DNA from: Comamonadaceae bacterium 2FH
Lineage (GTDB): Bacteria; Pseudomonadota; Gammaproteobacteria; Burkholderiales; Burkholderiaceae_C
Assembly (NCBI GenBank): GCA_005503335.1
Contig: SCMQ01000012.1
Location: 48,488 to 112,487, forward strand
DNA: 64,000 bases
Direction: 5' to 3'
This document shows, one piece after another, positions 46,685 through 56,663 of the stretch. How positions within the stretch are numbered: the first letter of the stretch is position 1; the number at the start of each line of letters is the position of its first letter. The notes under the pieces are model-generated. The model ran no database searches. It saw nothing but the letters and a program-made list of their open reading frames with translations, and had not been told where the DNA came from. The position numbers were made by a program, and so were the translations under genes.

Positions 46685-47793
46685 CCCTTGCAGCACGCGT
46701 CTATGACCTCGCGCACCAGCGCGTCAGGAGCGCCGCGCAGCAGCGCGCGCCCGGGCGGGTCGATCACGACGAAGCGGATCTCGCCGCCCTCGGCCTTCTT
46801 GTCCACGCGCATCAGCTCGAGGTAGCGCCCGGCGTTGTCGTCCGGGTCCAGCACCGGGGCGCGCACCGGCAGGCCCGCGCGGCCGATCAGGGCCGCGAGC
46901 CGCTGCACGAAGGCCTCGTCGACCCCGCCCAGGCGCTGAGACAGCCGCGCCGCCATGACCATGCCGCAGCCCACGGCCTCGCCGTGCAGCCAGGCGCCGT
47001 AGCCCATGCCCGCCTCGATGGCGTGGCCGAAGGTGTGGCCGAAGTTGAGGATGGCGCGCAGGCCCGACTCGCGCTCGTCCTCGCCCACCACGGCCGCCTT
47101 GATCTGGCAGCTGCGCTGCACCGCGTGCGCCAGCGCCGCCGGATTGCGCGCCACCAGCGCGTCCATACCGGCCTCGATCCAGTCCAGGAAGTCCAGGTCG
47201 GCGATCGGGCCGTATTTGATGACCTCGGCCAGGCCCGCGCTGAGCTCGCGCGGCGGCAGGGTCTTGAGCGTGTCGAGGTCGCAGACCACCAGGCGCGGCT
47301 GGTAGAAGGCGCCTATCATGTTCTTGCCCAGGGGGTGGTTGATCGCGGTCTTGCCGCCGACCGAGGAGTCGACCTGGGCCAGCAGCGTGGTCGGCACCTG
47401 GACGAAGGGCACGCCGCGCATGTAGCTGGCCGCGGCGAAGCCGGTCATGTCGCCGACCACCCCGCCGCCCAGGGCGTAGAGCACGGTTTTGCGGTCGCAG
47501 CCGTTGGACAGCAGGGCATCGAAGATCAGGTTCAGCGTGGCCCAGGTCTTGTGCGCCTCGCCGTCGGGCAGGGTGACGACATGGACCGCCCGGTGGCGCC
47601 CGGCCAGCGCGCCGCGCAGGCGCTCGGCGTAGAGCGGACCCACGGTGGTGTTGGTGACGATCAGCGCGGCGCTGGACGCCGGCACGGCGGCATAGGTCTG
47701 GGGCGCGTCGAACAGGGCCGGGCCGATGACGATGGGGTAGCTGCGCTCGCCGAGCGAGATGGCAACCTGCTGGGAGACGGATGGGGCTTGCAT
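46681..47793 (-). CDS. aroB: 3-dehydroquinate synthase AroB
   Basis: Second step of the shikimate pathway; NAD- and zinc-dependent. It has 370 residues. The motifs are [53 protein letters not shown] and the zinc site [11 protein letters not shown] plus [11 protein letters not shown]. It follows aroK by 31 bases. Confidence 0.97.
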   Translation of the reverse strand: MQAPSVSQQVAISLGERSYPIVIGPALFDAPQTYAAVPASSAALIVTNTTVGPLYAERLRGALAGRHRAVHVVTLPDGEAHKTWATLNLIFDALLSNGCDRKTVLYALGGGVVGDMTGFAAASYMRGVPFVQVPTTLLAQVDSSVGGKTAINHPLGKNMIGAFYQPRLVVCDLDTLKTLPPRELSAGLAEVIKYGPIADLDFLDWIEAGMDALVARNPAALAHAVQRSCQIKAAVVGEDERESGLRAILNFGHTFGHAIEAGMGYGAWLHGEAVGCGMVMAARLSQRLGGVDEAFVQRLAALIGRAGLPVRAPVLDPDDNAGRYLELMRVDKKAEGGEIRFVVIDPPGRALLRGAPDALVREVIDACCKG

Positions 47794-47824
47794 ACCCCGA
47801 GTTTAGGGGCTGCGTGACACAAGC

Positions 47825-48352
47825 TCAGTGTGGAGGGAGCACGCCCGCCAGTTCCAGCTGCATGGTGATCATGTTGACCAGGGTGGCCACGGAAGGCCGC
47901 CCGGTCTCGATCACGAACTGGGCCGCATCACGGTACAGGGGATCGCGCGCCGCGAACAGGTCGCGCAGCCGGGTCAGCGGGTCCTCGACCTGCAGCAGCG
48001 GCCGGCTCACGTCGTGGCGCAGGCGGCGAAACACTTCCTCGGGAGTGGAGCGAAGGTAGACCACCTGGCAGCGCGCGCGCAGGTGCTCGCGGTTGGCGGG
48101 CCGCAGCACGGCCCCGCCGCCGGTGGCGAGCACGCCGCGGTGCTCGCGCGAGAGGTCGTCGATCGCCGCCTCTTCCACATCGCGGAATCTAGCCTCGCCC
48201 TCGCGGTCGAAATACTCGCGGATCGAGCAGCCCAGGCGCTCCTCGATCACATGGTCGGAGTCGACGAAGGGGACCGCGAGCCGGCGCGCCAGTTGTCGTC
48301 CGACGGTGGATTTTCCAGAGCCGGGCAGACCGACCAGAGCAATGACAGTCAC
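47825..48352 (-). CDS. aroK: Shikimate kinase AroK
   Basis: Phosphorylates shikimate. It has 175 residues from a GTG start (VTVIALVGLPGSGKSTVGRQ); the P-loop is GLPGSGKS. The DSDHVIEERLG shikimate-binding Asp, FRDVEEAAI and ATGGGAVLRP are intact, and the RPLL lid arginine is present. It follows pilQ by 23 bases. The pilQ-aroK-aroB order is widespread in beta- and gammaproteobacteria. Confidence 0.96.
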   Translation of the reverse strand: MTVIALVGLPGSGKSTVGRQLARRLAVPFVDSDHVIEERLGCSIREYFDREGEARFRDVEEAAIDDLSREHRGVLATGGGAVLRPANREHLRARCQVVYLRSTPEEVFRRLRHDVSRPLLQVEDPLTRLRDLFAARDPLYRDAAQFVIETGRPSVATLVNMITMQLELAGVLPPH

Positions 48353-48375
48353 GAAATCAAGTTAAGGCGCTCAAG

Positions 48376-50526
48376 TTAACGCGCAGCAGTCCGGTCGGAA
48401 ATCATCTTGGGCGTGATGAACACCAGCATTTCCTGCTTGTTGGTGCTGCGCGACCTGGTCTTGAACAGGTTTCCGACCGCCGGCAGGTCGCCCAGCAATG
48501 GTACCTTGGTTTCGCTGTCCGACTCGTTGAGCTCGAAAATGCCGCCGATCACCACGGTGCCGCCGTTCTCCACCAGCACCTGGGTCTTGATGTGCTTGGT
48601 GTTGATCGCGAAACCGGCCGCCGTGGCCTGGCCCACGCTGTCCTTGTTCACGTCCAGGTCCAGGATGATGTTGCCCTCGGGCGTGATCTGGGGCGTCACT
48701 TCCAGCTTCAGGTTGGCCTTGCGAAAGGCGATCGAGGTCGCGCCGCTGGCGGTGGCGACCTGGTAGGGCAGCTCGGTGCCCTGCTCGATCAGGGCCTTGG
48801 TCTGGTCGGCCGTCACCACGCGCGGGCTGGACACCACCTTGCCCTTGCCGTCGGCCTCGAGCGCGGAGATCTCGAGGTTCAGGAAGCGGTTGGCGGCGGA
48901 GCCGAACAGCGAGATCGCGAACGAGGCCGGGTTGTAGCCGTTCAGGCCCACCGCCGGCAGGTTGAAGAAGCTGGTGTTGACCGTGGTGAGCTCGGTGTCG
49001 CTCTCGCGCGTCATGCCGGTCACCGCGTTGTAGGTGGCGCCGTAGGCCGCCCGGTTGGCGCCGAAGCTGTAGCCGGGCGTGCCGCCGCGCGGGTTGCTGG
49101 TGCGCAGGTCGCTGCCGCCCAGGCGCATGCCCAGGGACTTGCCGAAGGTGTCCGAGGCCTCGACGATGCGCGCCTCGATCAGCACCTGGCGCACCGCCAC
49201 GTCGAGCTTGGCGATCAGGGCCTGCACCTGCTCGAGGCGCGAGGTGATGTCCGAGACGAACAGCTGGTTGGTGCGCGGCTCGGCGATCACGCTGCCGCGC
49301 GGGCTCAGGATGCGCGCGCTGCCGGCACCGCTCGAGCCAGTGCCGCCGCCACCGGCCGTGAGCTGGCCGGCGATGTCGGCGGCCTTGGTGTAGTTGAGCT
49401 GGAAGGCCTGGGTGCGCAGCGGCTCCAGCCCCTGGATCGCGGCCTTGGCCTCGAGCTCCTGCTTTTCCTTGGCGGCGATCTCGTCGCGCGGCGCGATCCA
49501 CAGCACGTTGCCGACCTTGCGCTTGTCCAGGCCCTTGGCCTGCAGGATGATGTCCAGCGCCTGGTCCCAGGGCACGTCCTTCAGGCGCAGGGTCACCGCG
49601 CCCGAGACCGAATCCGAGGTCACGATGTTGAAGCTGGTGAAGTCGGCGATCACCTGCAGCAGCGAGCGCACCTCGATGTTCTGGAAGTTCAGCGAGAGCT
49701 TCTCGCCGCTGTAGCCCGGGCCCTGGGTCAGCTTGGTCGGGTCGACCTTCTGCGGGCGCACCTCGACCACCAGCTGGTTGTCGCTCTGGTAGGCGCTGTG
49801 CTCCCAGTCGCCGCGCGGCTCGATCACCATGCGCACGCGCTCGCCGACCTGCTGCGTGGTCACGGCCTGCACCGGCGTGCCGAAGTCAGACACGTCCAGA
49901 CGCCGGCGCAGGCCCTCGGGCAGCGTGGTCTTGAGGAACTCCACCACCAGGGTCTTGCCCTGCGGGCGGATGTCGACGCCGACCTGGTCGTTGGCCAGGT
50001 CCACCACCACGCGGCCCGCGTTGTCGGGGCCGCGGCGGAAATCCACGTCCCTGAGCGGCAGCGCGTCGCGGTTGCGGCTCTCGGCGAACACCGGCGCCGC
50101 GGCCGCCACCGGCGCAGCTCCGGCCACCGGCTCGAGCGTGACCCACAGGGTCTTGCCGCGCAGCTCGGTCTTGTAGGCCGTGGGCTGCTTGAGGTTGAGC
50201 ACCAGGCGCGAGCGCTCGCCCGACTGCACCACGTTGACCGAGCGCAGGTTGCCCTGGTTGATCTCCACGCTGGAGCGGCCCATGGCGTTGCTGACGCCGG
50301 GGAAGTCGAGCGCGATGCGGGCCGGCGACTGGATGGCGAAGCCGGTCGGCGCCGCCGCCAGGGGCTGGGACAGGTCCACGCGGACCACCTCCACCCCGCC
50401 CTGGACCGAGCCGGTCACGGCCTCGATCGCAGTCTGGGCCTGGGCGGACAGAGCGCCCAGCAGGCCGCCCAGGGCCAGCAGGCCGCTGGCCAGCCAGCGT
50501 TGCATCGTGATGTTCTGGTGCTTCAT
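48376..50526 (-). CDS. pilQ: Type IV pilus secretin PilQ
   Basis: Outer-membrane multimeric channel through which the pilus exits. It has 716 residues. A signal peptide ends at AQAQ. Two AMIN peptidoglycan-binding domains (IEAVTGSVQGGVEVVRVDLS and LPLRDVDFRRGPDNAGRVVV) are followed by a secretin N-domain (GEKLSLNFQNIEVRSLLQV) and the secretin channel (LEISALEADGKGKVVSSPRV, VTPQITPEGNIILDLDVNKD). The start overlaps the pilP stop (ATGA). Confidence 0.97.
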   Translation of the reverse strand: MKHQNITMQRWLASGLLALGGLLGALSAQAQTAIEAVTGSVQGGVEVVRVDLSQPLAAAPTGFAIQSPARIALDFPGVSNAMGRSSVEINQGNLRSVNVVQSGERSRLVLNLKQPTAYKTELRGKTLWVTLEPVAGAAPVAAAAPVFAESRNRDALPLRDVDFRRGPDNAGRVVVDLANDQVGVDIRPQGKTLVVEFLKTTLPEGLRRRLDVSDFGTPVQAVTTQQVGERVRMVIEPRGDWEHSAYQSDNQLVVEVRPQKVDPTKLTQGPGYSGEKLSLNFQNIEVRSLLQVIADFTSFNIVTSDSVSGAVTLRLKDVPWDQALDIILQAKGLDKRKVGNVLWIAPRDEIAAKEKQELEAKAAIQGLEPLRTQAFQLNYTKAADIAGQLTAGGGGTGSSGAGSARILSPRGSVIAEPRTNQLFVSDITSRLEQVQALIAKLDVAVRQVLIEARIVEASDTFGKSLGMRLGGSDLRTSNPRGGTPGYSFGANRAAYGATYNAVTGMTRESDTELTTVNTSFFNLPAVGLNGYNPASFAISLFGSAANRFLNLEISALEADGKGKVVSSPRVVTADQTKALIEQGTELPYQVATASGATSIAFRKANLKLEVTPQITPEGNIILDLDVNKDSVGQATAAGFAINTKHIKTQVLVENGGTVVIGGIFELNESDSETKVPLLGDLPAVGNLFKTRSRSTNKQEMLVFITPKMISDRTAAR

Positions 50527-51065
50527 TTCGACCTCTCTTGCAGCTGCAACGAGGCAGCACGTTCGATCCACTCGCCCGCGGCATCCTGGACGATTTCACG
50601 CAAAGTCAGCTCGGTCTCGCTGATCCGGGTGACCTTGCCGTAGTTCTGCCCCAGGTAGCTGCCGGCGCGGACCTGGTAGAGCAGGTTGTCCACCTTGACC
50701 AGGGCCACGCGCTGGCCCGCCTTGTTCAGGCTGCCGACCATGGACATGGCGTCGAGCGGGAAGCTCTCCAGCGGCTCCTTGCGCCGGTTCAGCTCGGGCG
50801 CGATCAGGGCCGTGTTGCCGGGCTGGGCCGCCGCCTGGCGCAGCGCCTGGGTCAGCTTCTGGTTGCTGAAGGGCTCGACCGCCCCATCCTGCTGGTAGGC
50901 CTGAGGCACGAAGCGCTTGGGTTCGGGAATCGGCGTCACGCGCGGCTTGGTCAGCGCGCGCTGCTCGTTCATCCATTGCCGCAACTCGTCTTCGTCCGAG
51001 CCGCCGCAGCCCGCGAGCAGCAGGCCGGCCAGCAGCGCCGTCCCCATGGTACGCAAGGCCATCAT
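50523..51065 (-). CDS. pilP: Type IV pilus inner-membrane lipoprotein PilP
   Basis: Lipoprotein linking PilQ to the PilMNO platform. It has 180 residues. The lipobox LAGC has its Cys at residue 20. The HR domain FPLDAMSMVGSL ... ALVKVDNLLYQVRAGSYLGQNYGKV is intact. The ATG at 51065 overlaps the pilO stop; a second ATG follows directly. Confidence 0.96.
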   Translation of the reverse strand: MMALRTMGTALLAGLLLAGCGGSDEDELRQWMNEQRALTKPRVTPIPEPKRFVPQAYQQDGAVEPFSNQKLTQALRQAAAQPGNTALIAPELNRRKEPLESFPLDAMSMVGSLNKAGQRVALVKVDNLLYQVRAGSYLGQNYGKVTRISETELTLREIVQDAAGEWIERAASLQLQERSK

Positions 51066-51730
51066 TTCTTCGCTCCCGGTTTGGCCGCCTTGCGCTGGGC
51101 CGCCACTTCCTCGAGGTCGAGGTAGCGGAAGGTCCTGGCCGTGGCGTCCAACGTGAGCGAGCCGTCGCGCGCCGGCGTGATGCTGAGGTTGTTCAGGGTC
51201 ACGATGCGCGACAGGTTGGCGACGTCGGCGGTGAACGAGCCGATGTCGTGGAAACGGCCGGTCACCTTGAGCGCGATCGGCAGCTCGGCGTAGTACTCGC
51301 GCACGTTGACCAGGCCGGGGCGGAACAGGTCGAACTGCAGGCTGCGGCCGAGGCCCGCCTGGTTGATGTCGGACAGCAGGGCGTCCATCTCGGCCTTGCT
51401 CGGCAGCTGCTTCTCCAGCTGGGTCACGTACTGCAGGACCTGCTCGCGCTGCTTCTTCAGCGCCTCCAGGTTGACCGCCTGGGCCACCTTCTTGCTGTAG
51501 TCCTGGCGCAGCTGGGTCTCGCGCCGGCGCTCGGCCTCCAGCTCGTCGGCCGAGTCCTGCAGCCAGAGGAACCACAGCAGGGTCACGACCATCACGGTCA
51601 CGGCCGCGCACAGCAGGTACTTGGGCAGGTCCGGCCAGGAGGCCGGGTCGTTGGGGTCGAGGCCGCTGAACTGCTTGCGCAGCTTGCCCTGCACGGCCGC
51701 GAAATCGATGCTGGAGTTTCTGAAAGCCAT
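51062..51730 (-). CDS. pilO: Type IV pilus alignment protein PilO
   Basis: Inner-membrane bitopic protein that dimerises with PilN. It has 222 residues. One helix (LLCAAVTVMVVTLLWFLWL) is followed by a coiled coil (ELEAERRRETQLRQDYSKKV) and a ferredoxin-like periplasmic domain. The ATG at 51730 is chosen because the frame upstream is the shadow of pilN. It begins 11 bases after pilN. Confidence 0.95.
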   Translation of the reverse strand: MAFRNSSIDFAAVQGKLRKQFSGLDPNDPASWPDLPKYLLCAAVTVMVVTLLWFLWLQDSADELEAERRRETQLRQDYSKKVAQAVNLEALKKQREQVLQYVTQLEKQLPSKAEMDALLSDINQAGLGRSLQFDLFRPGLVNVREYYAELPIALKVTGRFHDIGSFTADVANLSRIVTLNNLSITPARDGSLTLDATARTFRYLDLEEVAAQRKAAKPGAKK

Positions 51731-51741
51731 GGCGGTTCCGA

Positions 51742-52374
51742 TCACGATCTGGCGGAAGCCGACGCCGCCCCCGACGCGGCGGAGGCCGGCGCCGAGGCCG
51801 CGGCCTGCGCCTCGCTGGCACGCTTGAGATGCACGCGCAGGCTGAAGTTGGCCACGCGGCGCTGGTCGCGCGGCGCCAGCGTGACCTGGCCCGCGACCAC
51901 CTCGACGAGCTCGGGGCGCGTGAGCCATTCGCTGCGGTAGGACAGGTTGCGCAGCAGCTCGGAGACCCGCTCGTTCGACTGCGCCACGCCCTGCAGCGTG
52001 ACGACCTGGTTCTCCTGGCGCATGCCGGTCAGGTAGACGCCGTCGGGCAACTGGCGCACCAGTTCGTTGAGCAGGTGCACCGGCAGGTTGCGGTCGGCCT
52101 GCAGGTCCTCGACGGCCTGCTGGCGCGCGCGCAGCGCGGCGATCTCGGCCTGCAGCGTGGCGATGTCCTTGATCTGCGCCTCCAGCCGCACGATCTCGGT
52201 CTGCAGCAGCTGGTTCCTGTCCTGCTGGCTGCCGATCTTGGCCTGGTACCAGGTGAACACGGCGGCCGCGATCAGGCCGCCGAGCAGGGCCGATCCGCCC
52301 AGGGTGGCGTAGAAGATCTCGCGCCGGCGCTTGCGGGCCGCCTCCCGGTGCGGCAAGAGGTTGATCAGGATCAC
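51742..52374 (-). CDS. pilN: Type IV pilus assembly protein PilN
   Basis: Inner-membrane partner of PilO and PilM. It has 210 residues from a GTG start that overlaps the pilM stop (GTGA). The N-terminal INLLPHREAARKRRR is the conserved PilM-binding peptide. One membrane helix, a coiled coil (LLQTEIVRLEAQIKDIATLQ), and a periplasmic domain follow. The C-terminus is an unusual Ala/Ser-rich tail of about 25 residues. Confidence 0.95.
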   Translation of the reverse strand: MILINLLPHREAARKRRREIFYATLGGSALLGGLIAAAVFTWYQAKIGSQQDRNQLLQTEIVRLEAQIKDIATLQAEIAALRARQQAVEDLQADRNLPVHLLNELVRQLPDGVYLTGMRQENQVVTLQGVAQSNERVSELLRNLSYRSEWLTRPELVEVVAGQVTLAPRDQRRVANFSLRVHLKRASEAQAAASAPASAASGAASASARS

Positions 52375-53465
52375 TGCAGGAACCTCCGCATGGCCAGGCC
52401 GCAGGCCGTGAGATAGGAAGGCGCCTCGCGCCTGAGTTTCTTCTCGCGCACGCCGCTGCTGATCTCCATGTCGTGGAAGGGATTGGCCAGGCTGCAGGCG
52501 AAGGAGGTGTGACGGGTGACGGCCTCGGTCAGGCCGGGCAGCACCGAGGAGCCGCCGGCCAGCAGCACGTAGTCCACCCGGTGGTAAGGCGTGCTGGTGA
52601 AGAAGAACTGCAGGGCGCGGCCGATCTCCTGCGCGAGGCTCTCTATGAAGGGCTCGAGCAGGCTCTGCTCGTAGTCCTCGGGCAGGTCGCCGTTGCGCTT
52701 CTTGATCTCGGCCTCTTCCGGGGAAAAACCGTACTGGTTCACGATCTGCTGGGTCAGCAGGCCGCCGCCGAAGCCCTGGTCGCGCTCGTACAGCACGTCC
52801 TCGTTGCAGATCACCTGCATGCTGGCCGTCAGCGCGCCGATCTCGAACAGGGCCACCACCACGTCCTTGCCGCCGTCGGGCAGGGTTTCGATCAGGCGGG
52901 TGGCGGCCAGGCGCGAGGCATAGGACTCGACGTCGAGGATCACCGGGAGCAGGCCGGCGGCTTCGGCCAGGCCCTGGCGGTCCTGCACCTTCTCCTTGCG
53001 CGAGGCCGCGATCAGCACCTCGACGTCGCCGGCCGAGCCGGGGCTGGGCCCGGCGACGCAGAAGTCCAGGCTGACCTCGTCGAGCGAGAACGGGATGTAC
53101 TGGTTGGCCTCGGACTCGACCTGGGCCTCGAGCTCGGCCTCGCTGAGGCCGGCGGGCAGCGTGATCTTCTTGGTGATGACGGCCGACGGCGCCAGCGCCA
53201 TCGCCACGTTGCGCGTGCGGGTGCCGCTTTTCTTCACTACGCGGCGCAGCGCTTCCGCCACTTCGTCGAAATTCTCGACATTGCCATCCGTGACCCATCC
53301 CGGCTCCAGCGGCTCGAGCGCGCAGCACTCGAGCACCAGCTGCCCGGCCTTGCCGTGCCCCAGCTCCACCAGCTTGATGCTGGAGGAGCTGATGTCCAGC
53401 CCCAGCAAGGGCGCGGACTGACGATTCAACAACGACCCCAGAGCGTTCAAGGCTAGCCTCCCCAT
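52371..53465 (-). CDS. pilM: Type IV pilus assembly protein PilM
   Basis: Actin-like cytoplasmic ATP-binding protein that docks onto the PilN N-terminus. It has 364 residues. PHOSPHATE-1-like LLGLDISSSSIKLVEL, the LDVESYASRLA region and LLAGGSSVLPGL (adenosine motif) are visible. It is the first gene of the eleven-gene leftward run. The 259-base region upstream is shared with the divergent mrcA gene; no clear minus-strand promoter was found. Confidence 0.96.
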   Translation of the reverse strand: MGRLALNALGSLLNRQSAPLLGLDISSSSIKLVELGHGKAGQLVLECCALEPLEPGWVTDGNVENFDEVAEALRRVVKKSGTRTRNVAMALAPSAVITKKITLPAGLSEAELEAQVESEANQYIPFSLDEVSLDFCVAGPSPGSAGDVEVLIAASRKEKVQDRQGLAEAAGLLPVILDVESYASRLAATRLIETLPDGGKDVVVALFEIGALTASMQVICNEDVLYERDQGFGGGLLTQQIVNQYGFSPEEAEIKKRNGDLPEDYEQSLLEPFIESLAQEIGRALQFFFTSTPYHRVDYVLLAGGSSVLPGLTEAVTRHTSFACSLANPFHDMEISSGVREKKLRREAPSYLTACGLAMRRFLQ

Positions 53466-53692
53466 GTAACCAACCGCTACACGGCCGGAATGACTTAAGA
53501 ATCCACTTGAATCCTATCAGCAGGCCCCTTGTCGGCCAAAGGATTTTCCGGTTTTCCCCCCTCTCATGCGTTGCCAAAAGCCGACGCTTGCCGGGCCCCT
53601 CGCGCGTCACCACTGGAGACAAATGCGACAACAGCCCCCAACAAGTCACGGGTCGTCACCTCCCCTCGCAGCGCCCGGACATGACTAATTTT

Positions 53693-53698
53693 TATAAT
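53693..53698 (+). promoter_or_regulatory. Consensus -10 box of mrcA
   Basis: Perfect TATAAT, 27 bases before the mrcA ATG, in an AT pocket. No matching -35 hexamer and no TG extension were found. Otherwise the 53466-53724 gap shows no gene or RNA I can recognise. Confidence 0.5.
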
Positions 53699-53724
53699 GC
53701 TGACGCGGCTTTACACGATTCCAT

Positions 53725-56115
53725 ATGCCCCCTCACTCGCACCCCGAAGGCTCCCCCTCCCCACGCGCCCCCAGGCCCGCATCGCGGCCAGCCTGGCAGA
53801 CCTGGCTTTCGCGGCTGCTGCTGTGGGGAGGCGGCCTGCTGGTGGCAGGACTGACCTCGCTGCTGCTGGTGATCGCGGTCGCGCTGGCCATGGCCTACCC
53901 CAACCTGCCTGACGTCTCCGACCTCTCGGACTACCGGCCCAAGCTGCCGTTGCGCGTCTACACGGCCGACGGTCTGCTGATCGGCGAGTTCGGCGAGGAG
54001 CGCCGCAGCCTGACGCCGATCGCCGAGATCCCGCAGGTCATGAAGGACGCGGTGCTGGCCATCGAGGACGCGCGCTTCTACCAGCATGGCGGCGTCGACT
54101 ACCTGGGCATGGCGCGCGCCGCGCTGGCCAACCTGGGCCGCTTCAAGAGCCAGGGCGCCTCCACCATCACCATGCAGGTGGCTCGCAACGTCTACCTCTC
54201 CTCCGAGAAGACCTACACGCGAAAGATCTACGAAGTCCTGCTGACTTTCAAGCTCGAGCATCTGCTGACCAAGGACCAGATCCTCGAGATCTACATGAAC
54301 CAGATCTTCCTGGGCAACCGCGCCTACGGCTTCGCCGCGGCCTCCGAGACCTATTTCGGCAAGCCGCTCAAGGACATCACGATCGCCGAGGCCGCCATGC
54401 TGGCCGGCCTGCCCAAGGCGCCCTCGGCCTACAACCCTATCGCCAACCCCAAGCGCGCGCGTGCACGCCAGCTCTACATCATCGAGCGCATGGAGGAGAA
54501 CCGCTTCATCACGCCGCAACAGGCCCAGGCCGCCAAGAGCCAGGAGCTGCGCGTGCGCTCGGGCCCGGACAACACGCGCGTGCACGCCGAGTACGTGGCC
54601 GAGACCGTGCGCCAGCTGATGTACGCCCAGTACGGCGACGAGACCTACACGCGCGGCCTCAACGTCTACACCACGCTCAAGTCCGACCAGCAGCTGGCGG
54701 CCTACCAATCACTGCGGCGCGGCATCATGGACTACGAGCGCCGCCAGTTCTACCGCGGCCCCGAGAAGTTCATCGAGCTGCCTGCCAACCCCAAGGAAGC
54801 CGAGGACGCGATCGACGACGCCCTGGTCGAGCATCCCGACAACGGCGACGTGATGTCGGCCGTGGTGCTGCAGGCCAGTTCGCGCAAGGTGATCGCGATG
54901 CGGCCCAACAGCGAGGCCATAGAGATCACCGGCGAAGGCCTGCGTCCCGTGCAGTCGGGCCTGTCGGACAAGGCCGCGCCGGCGATCAAGATCCGGCGCG
55001 GCGCCCTGATCCGCGTGGTCAAGACGCCGCGCGGCTGGGAGATCACCCAGCTGCCCGAGGTCGAGGGTGCCTTCGTCGCCATCGACCCGCGCGACGGCGC
55101 GATCCGCGCCCTGGTCGGCGGCTTCGACTTCGAGAAGAACAAGTTCAACCACGTGACCCAGGCCTGGCGCCAGCCGGGCTCCAGCTTCAAGCCCTTCATC
55201 TACTCGGCGGCGCTGGAAAAAGGCTTCACGCCGGCCACCGTGGTCAACGACGCGCCGCTGTTCTTCGACGCCGGCGTGACCGGCGGCCAGCCCTGGGAGC
55301 CCAAGAACTACGACGGCAGCTTCGACGGCCCGATGACGCTGCGCCGCGGCCTGGCCAAGTCCAAGAACATGATCTCGATCCGCATACTGCAGGCCGTGGG
55401 CGCGCAGAACGCCCAGGACTGGGTCACGCGCTTCGGCTTCGAGGCCGACAAGCACCCGGCCTACCTGACCATGGCCCTGGGCGCAGGCTCGGTCACGCCG
55501 ATGCAGATGGCGACCGCCTACTCGGTGTTCGCCAACGGCGGCTACCGCGTCAACCCCTACCTGATCGCGCGCGTGACCGAGCAGCGCGGCAAGCTGCTGG
55601 TCGAGACCCCGCAGCCCCAGCTGCAGGAGGAGGCGCGCGCGGTCGACGCACGCAACGCCTTCGTGATGTCCAGCCTGCTGCAGGAGGTGACGCGCTCGGG
55701 CACCGCGGCCAGGGCCCAGGCCATGCTCAAGCGGCCCGACCTGTACGGCAAGACCGGCACCACCAACGACTCCATGGACGCCTGGTTCGCCGGCTACCAG
55801 CCCAGCCTGACCGCCGTGGTCTGGATGGGCTACGACCAGCCGCGCAAGCTCGGTGACCGCGAGACCGGCGGCGGCCTCAGCCTGCCGGTGTGGATAGGCT
55901 TCATGGAAACGGCGCTGCGCGGCGTGCCCGTGACCGAGACGCCGCTGCCCGAGGGCGTGGTGAACGTGGGCGGCGACTGGTTCTACGAGGAATACGCGCG
56001 CGGCTCGGGCATCAGCAGCCTGGGCGGCATGGATGGCAGCCCGGCCGTTGCCGCGCCCGCACCGACGCCGCCCGCCGACGAGCGCAGGCGCATCCTGGAC
56101 CTGTTCAAGAACTAG
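53725..56115 (+). CDS. mrcA: Penicillin-binding protein 1A (class A, bifunctional)
   Basis: Inner-membrane glycosyltransferase and transpeptidase that builds peptidoglycan. It has 796 residues. One N-terminal helix ([14 protein letters not shown]) is followed by the GT51 domain with catalytic Glu near 114 ([12 protein letters not shown]) and [12 protein letters not shown]. The transpeptidase motifs are SSFK (Ser about 486), SKN and KTGTT (Lys about 676). No clear ribosome-binding site precedes the ATG. Its stop overlaps the convergent cyaY stop by 4 bases. Confidence 0.97.
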   Translation: MPPHSHPEGSPSPRAPRPASRPAWQTWLSRLLLWGGGLLVAGLTSLLLVIAVALAMAYPNLPDVSDLSDYRPKLPLRVYTADGLLIGEFGEERRSLTPIAEIPQVMKDAVLAIEDARFYQHGGVDYLGMARAALANLGRFKSQGASTITMQVARNVYLSSEKTYTRKIYEVLLTFKLEHLLTKDQILEIYMNQIFLGNRAYGFAAASETYFGKPLKDITIAEAAMLAGLPKAPSAYNPIANPKRARARQLYIIERMEENRFITPQQAQAAKSQELRVRSGPDNTRVHAEYVAETVRQLMYAQYGDETYTRGLNVYTTLKSDQQLAAYQSLRRGIMDYERRQFYRGPEKFIELPANPKEAEDAIDDALVEHPDNGDVMSAVVLQASSRKVIAMRPNSEAIEITGEGLRPVQSGLSDKAAPAIKIRRGALIRVVKTPRGWEITQLPEVEGAFVAIDPRDGAIRALVGGFDFEKNKFNHVTQAWRQPGSSFKPFIYSAALEKGFTPATVVNDAPLFFDAGVTGGQPWEPKNYDGSFDGPMTLRRGLAKSKNMISIRILQAVGAQNAQDWVTRFGFEADKHPAYLTMALGAGSVTPMQMATAYSVFANGGYRVNPYLIARVTEQRGKLLVETPQPQLQEEARAVDARNAFVMSSLLQEVTRSGTAARAQAMLKRPDLYGKTGTTNDSMDAWFAGYQPSLTAVVWMGYDQPRKLGDRETGGGLSLPVWIGFMETALRGVPVTETPLPEGVVNVGGDWFYEEYARGSGISSLGGMDGSPAVAAPAPTPPADERRRILDLFKN

Positions 56116-56441
56116 GGCGCGAAGCTCAAAGGCACGCCGGCCTGGACGCTGGCGTCGCGCGAGAGCTGCTCGAAGAACTCGCCCTGGCCCTTGGTGTCGG
56201 TCCAGCGGCCGTCGACCTGCTTGTAGTGGTAGCCGCCCGAGCGGGCCGCCAGCCACACCTCGTGCAGCGGCTTTTGCAGGTTGACGACGATCTGGCTGCC
56301 GTTGGGGAAGACGAGCGTGACCATGCCGCCCACGCGCTGGTTGTCGATGTCGGCGTCGGTCTGTTCGTTGATCCGGTCGCAGGTGGACTCGACCGCGCGC
56401 AGCAGCTGTTCCGCGCGATCCATGAATTCGAGGTCGGTCAT
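56112..56441 (-). CDS. cyaY: Iron donor / frataxin homologue CyaY
   Basis: Frataxin-like protein involved in iron-sulfur cluster assembly. It has 109 residues. The acidic first helix ([20 protein letters not shown]) and the sheet with [25 protein letters not shown] (conserved Asn-Gln-Trp surface) are present, followed by GGYHYK and [10 protein letters not shown]. The ATG is only 12 bases from the divergent lptM ATG. The stop overlaps the mrcA stop. Confidence 0.95.
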   Translation of the reverse strand: MTDLEFMDRAEQLLRAVESTCDRINEQTDADIDNQRVGGMVTLVFPNGSQIVVNLQKPLHEVWLAARSGGYHYKQVDGRWTDTKGQGEFFEQLSRDASVQAGVPLSFAP

Positions 56442-56447
56442 TACAAT
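56442..56447 (+). promoter_or_regulatory. Candidate -10 box in the 12-bp cyaY/lptM gap
   Basis: TACAAT lies 6 bases before the lptM ATG, so a transcript from it would be leaderless or nearly so. No -35 consensus is seen inside the cyaY coding region. Confidence 0.4.
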
Positions 56448-56453
56448 TCCGGG

Positions 56454-56663
56454 ATGTTGAAGCGTCCGCAAATTCTAGCCAGCGCCTTTGCCCTTGCCGC
56501 CGGCGCGGTGGTCCTGTCCGGCTGCGGCCAGAAAGGACCGCTGTACCTGCCCACCGAGCCGGCCGCCGCCCAGCGCGCCACCCTGCCCCAGACCCTGATC
56601 CCCGGCGCCCTCGCACCCGCTCCCGCGCCGGCTGCATCCGCCCCCACGCCCAACACCCGATGA
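56454..56663 (+). CDS. lptM: Small LptM-like (YifL) outer-membrane lipoprotein
   Basis: Lipoprotein of 69 residues. The lipobox LSGC is at 21-24 and is followed directly by GQKGPLYLP, the signature of LptM, which assists assembly of the LptDE lipopolysaccharide translocon. The rest is Ala/Pro-rich. Its stop overlaps the lysA start (ATGA). Location between cyaY and lysA is the classical gene order for this family. Confidence 0.92.
   Translation: MLKRPQILASAFALAAGAVVLSGCGQKGPLYLPTEPAAAQRATLPQTLIPGALAPAPAPAASAPTPNTR

Noticed and set aside
53606..53659. Three GTCAC strings upstream of mrcA, similar to the 40849-40875 repeats
   Set aside because: Their spacing is irregular (about 39 and 10 bases) and no longer consensus is shared.
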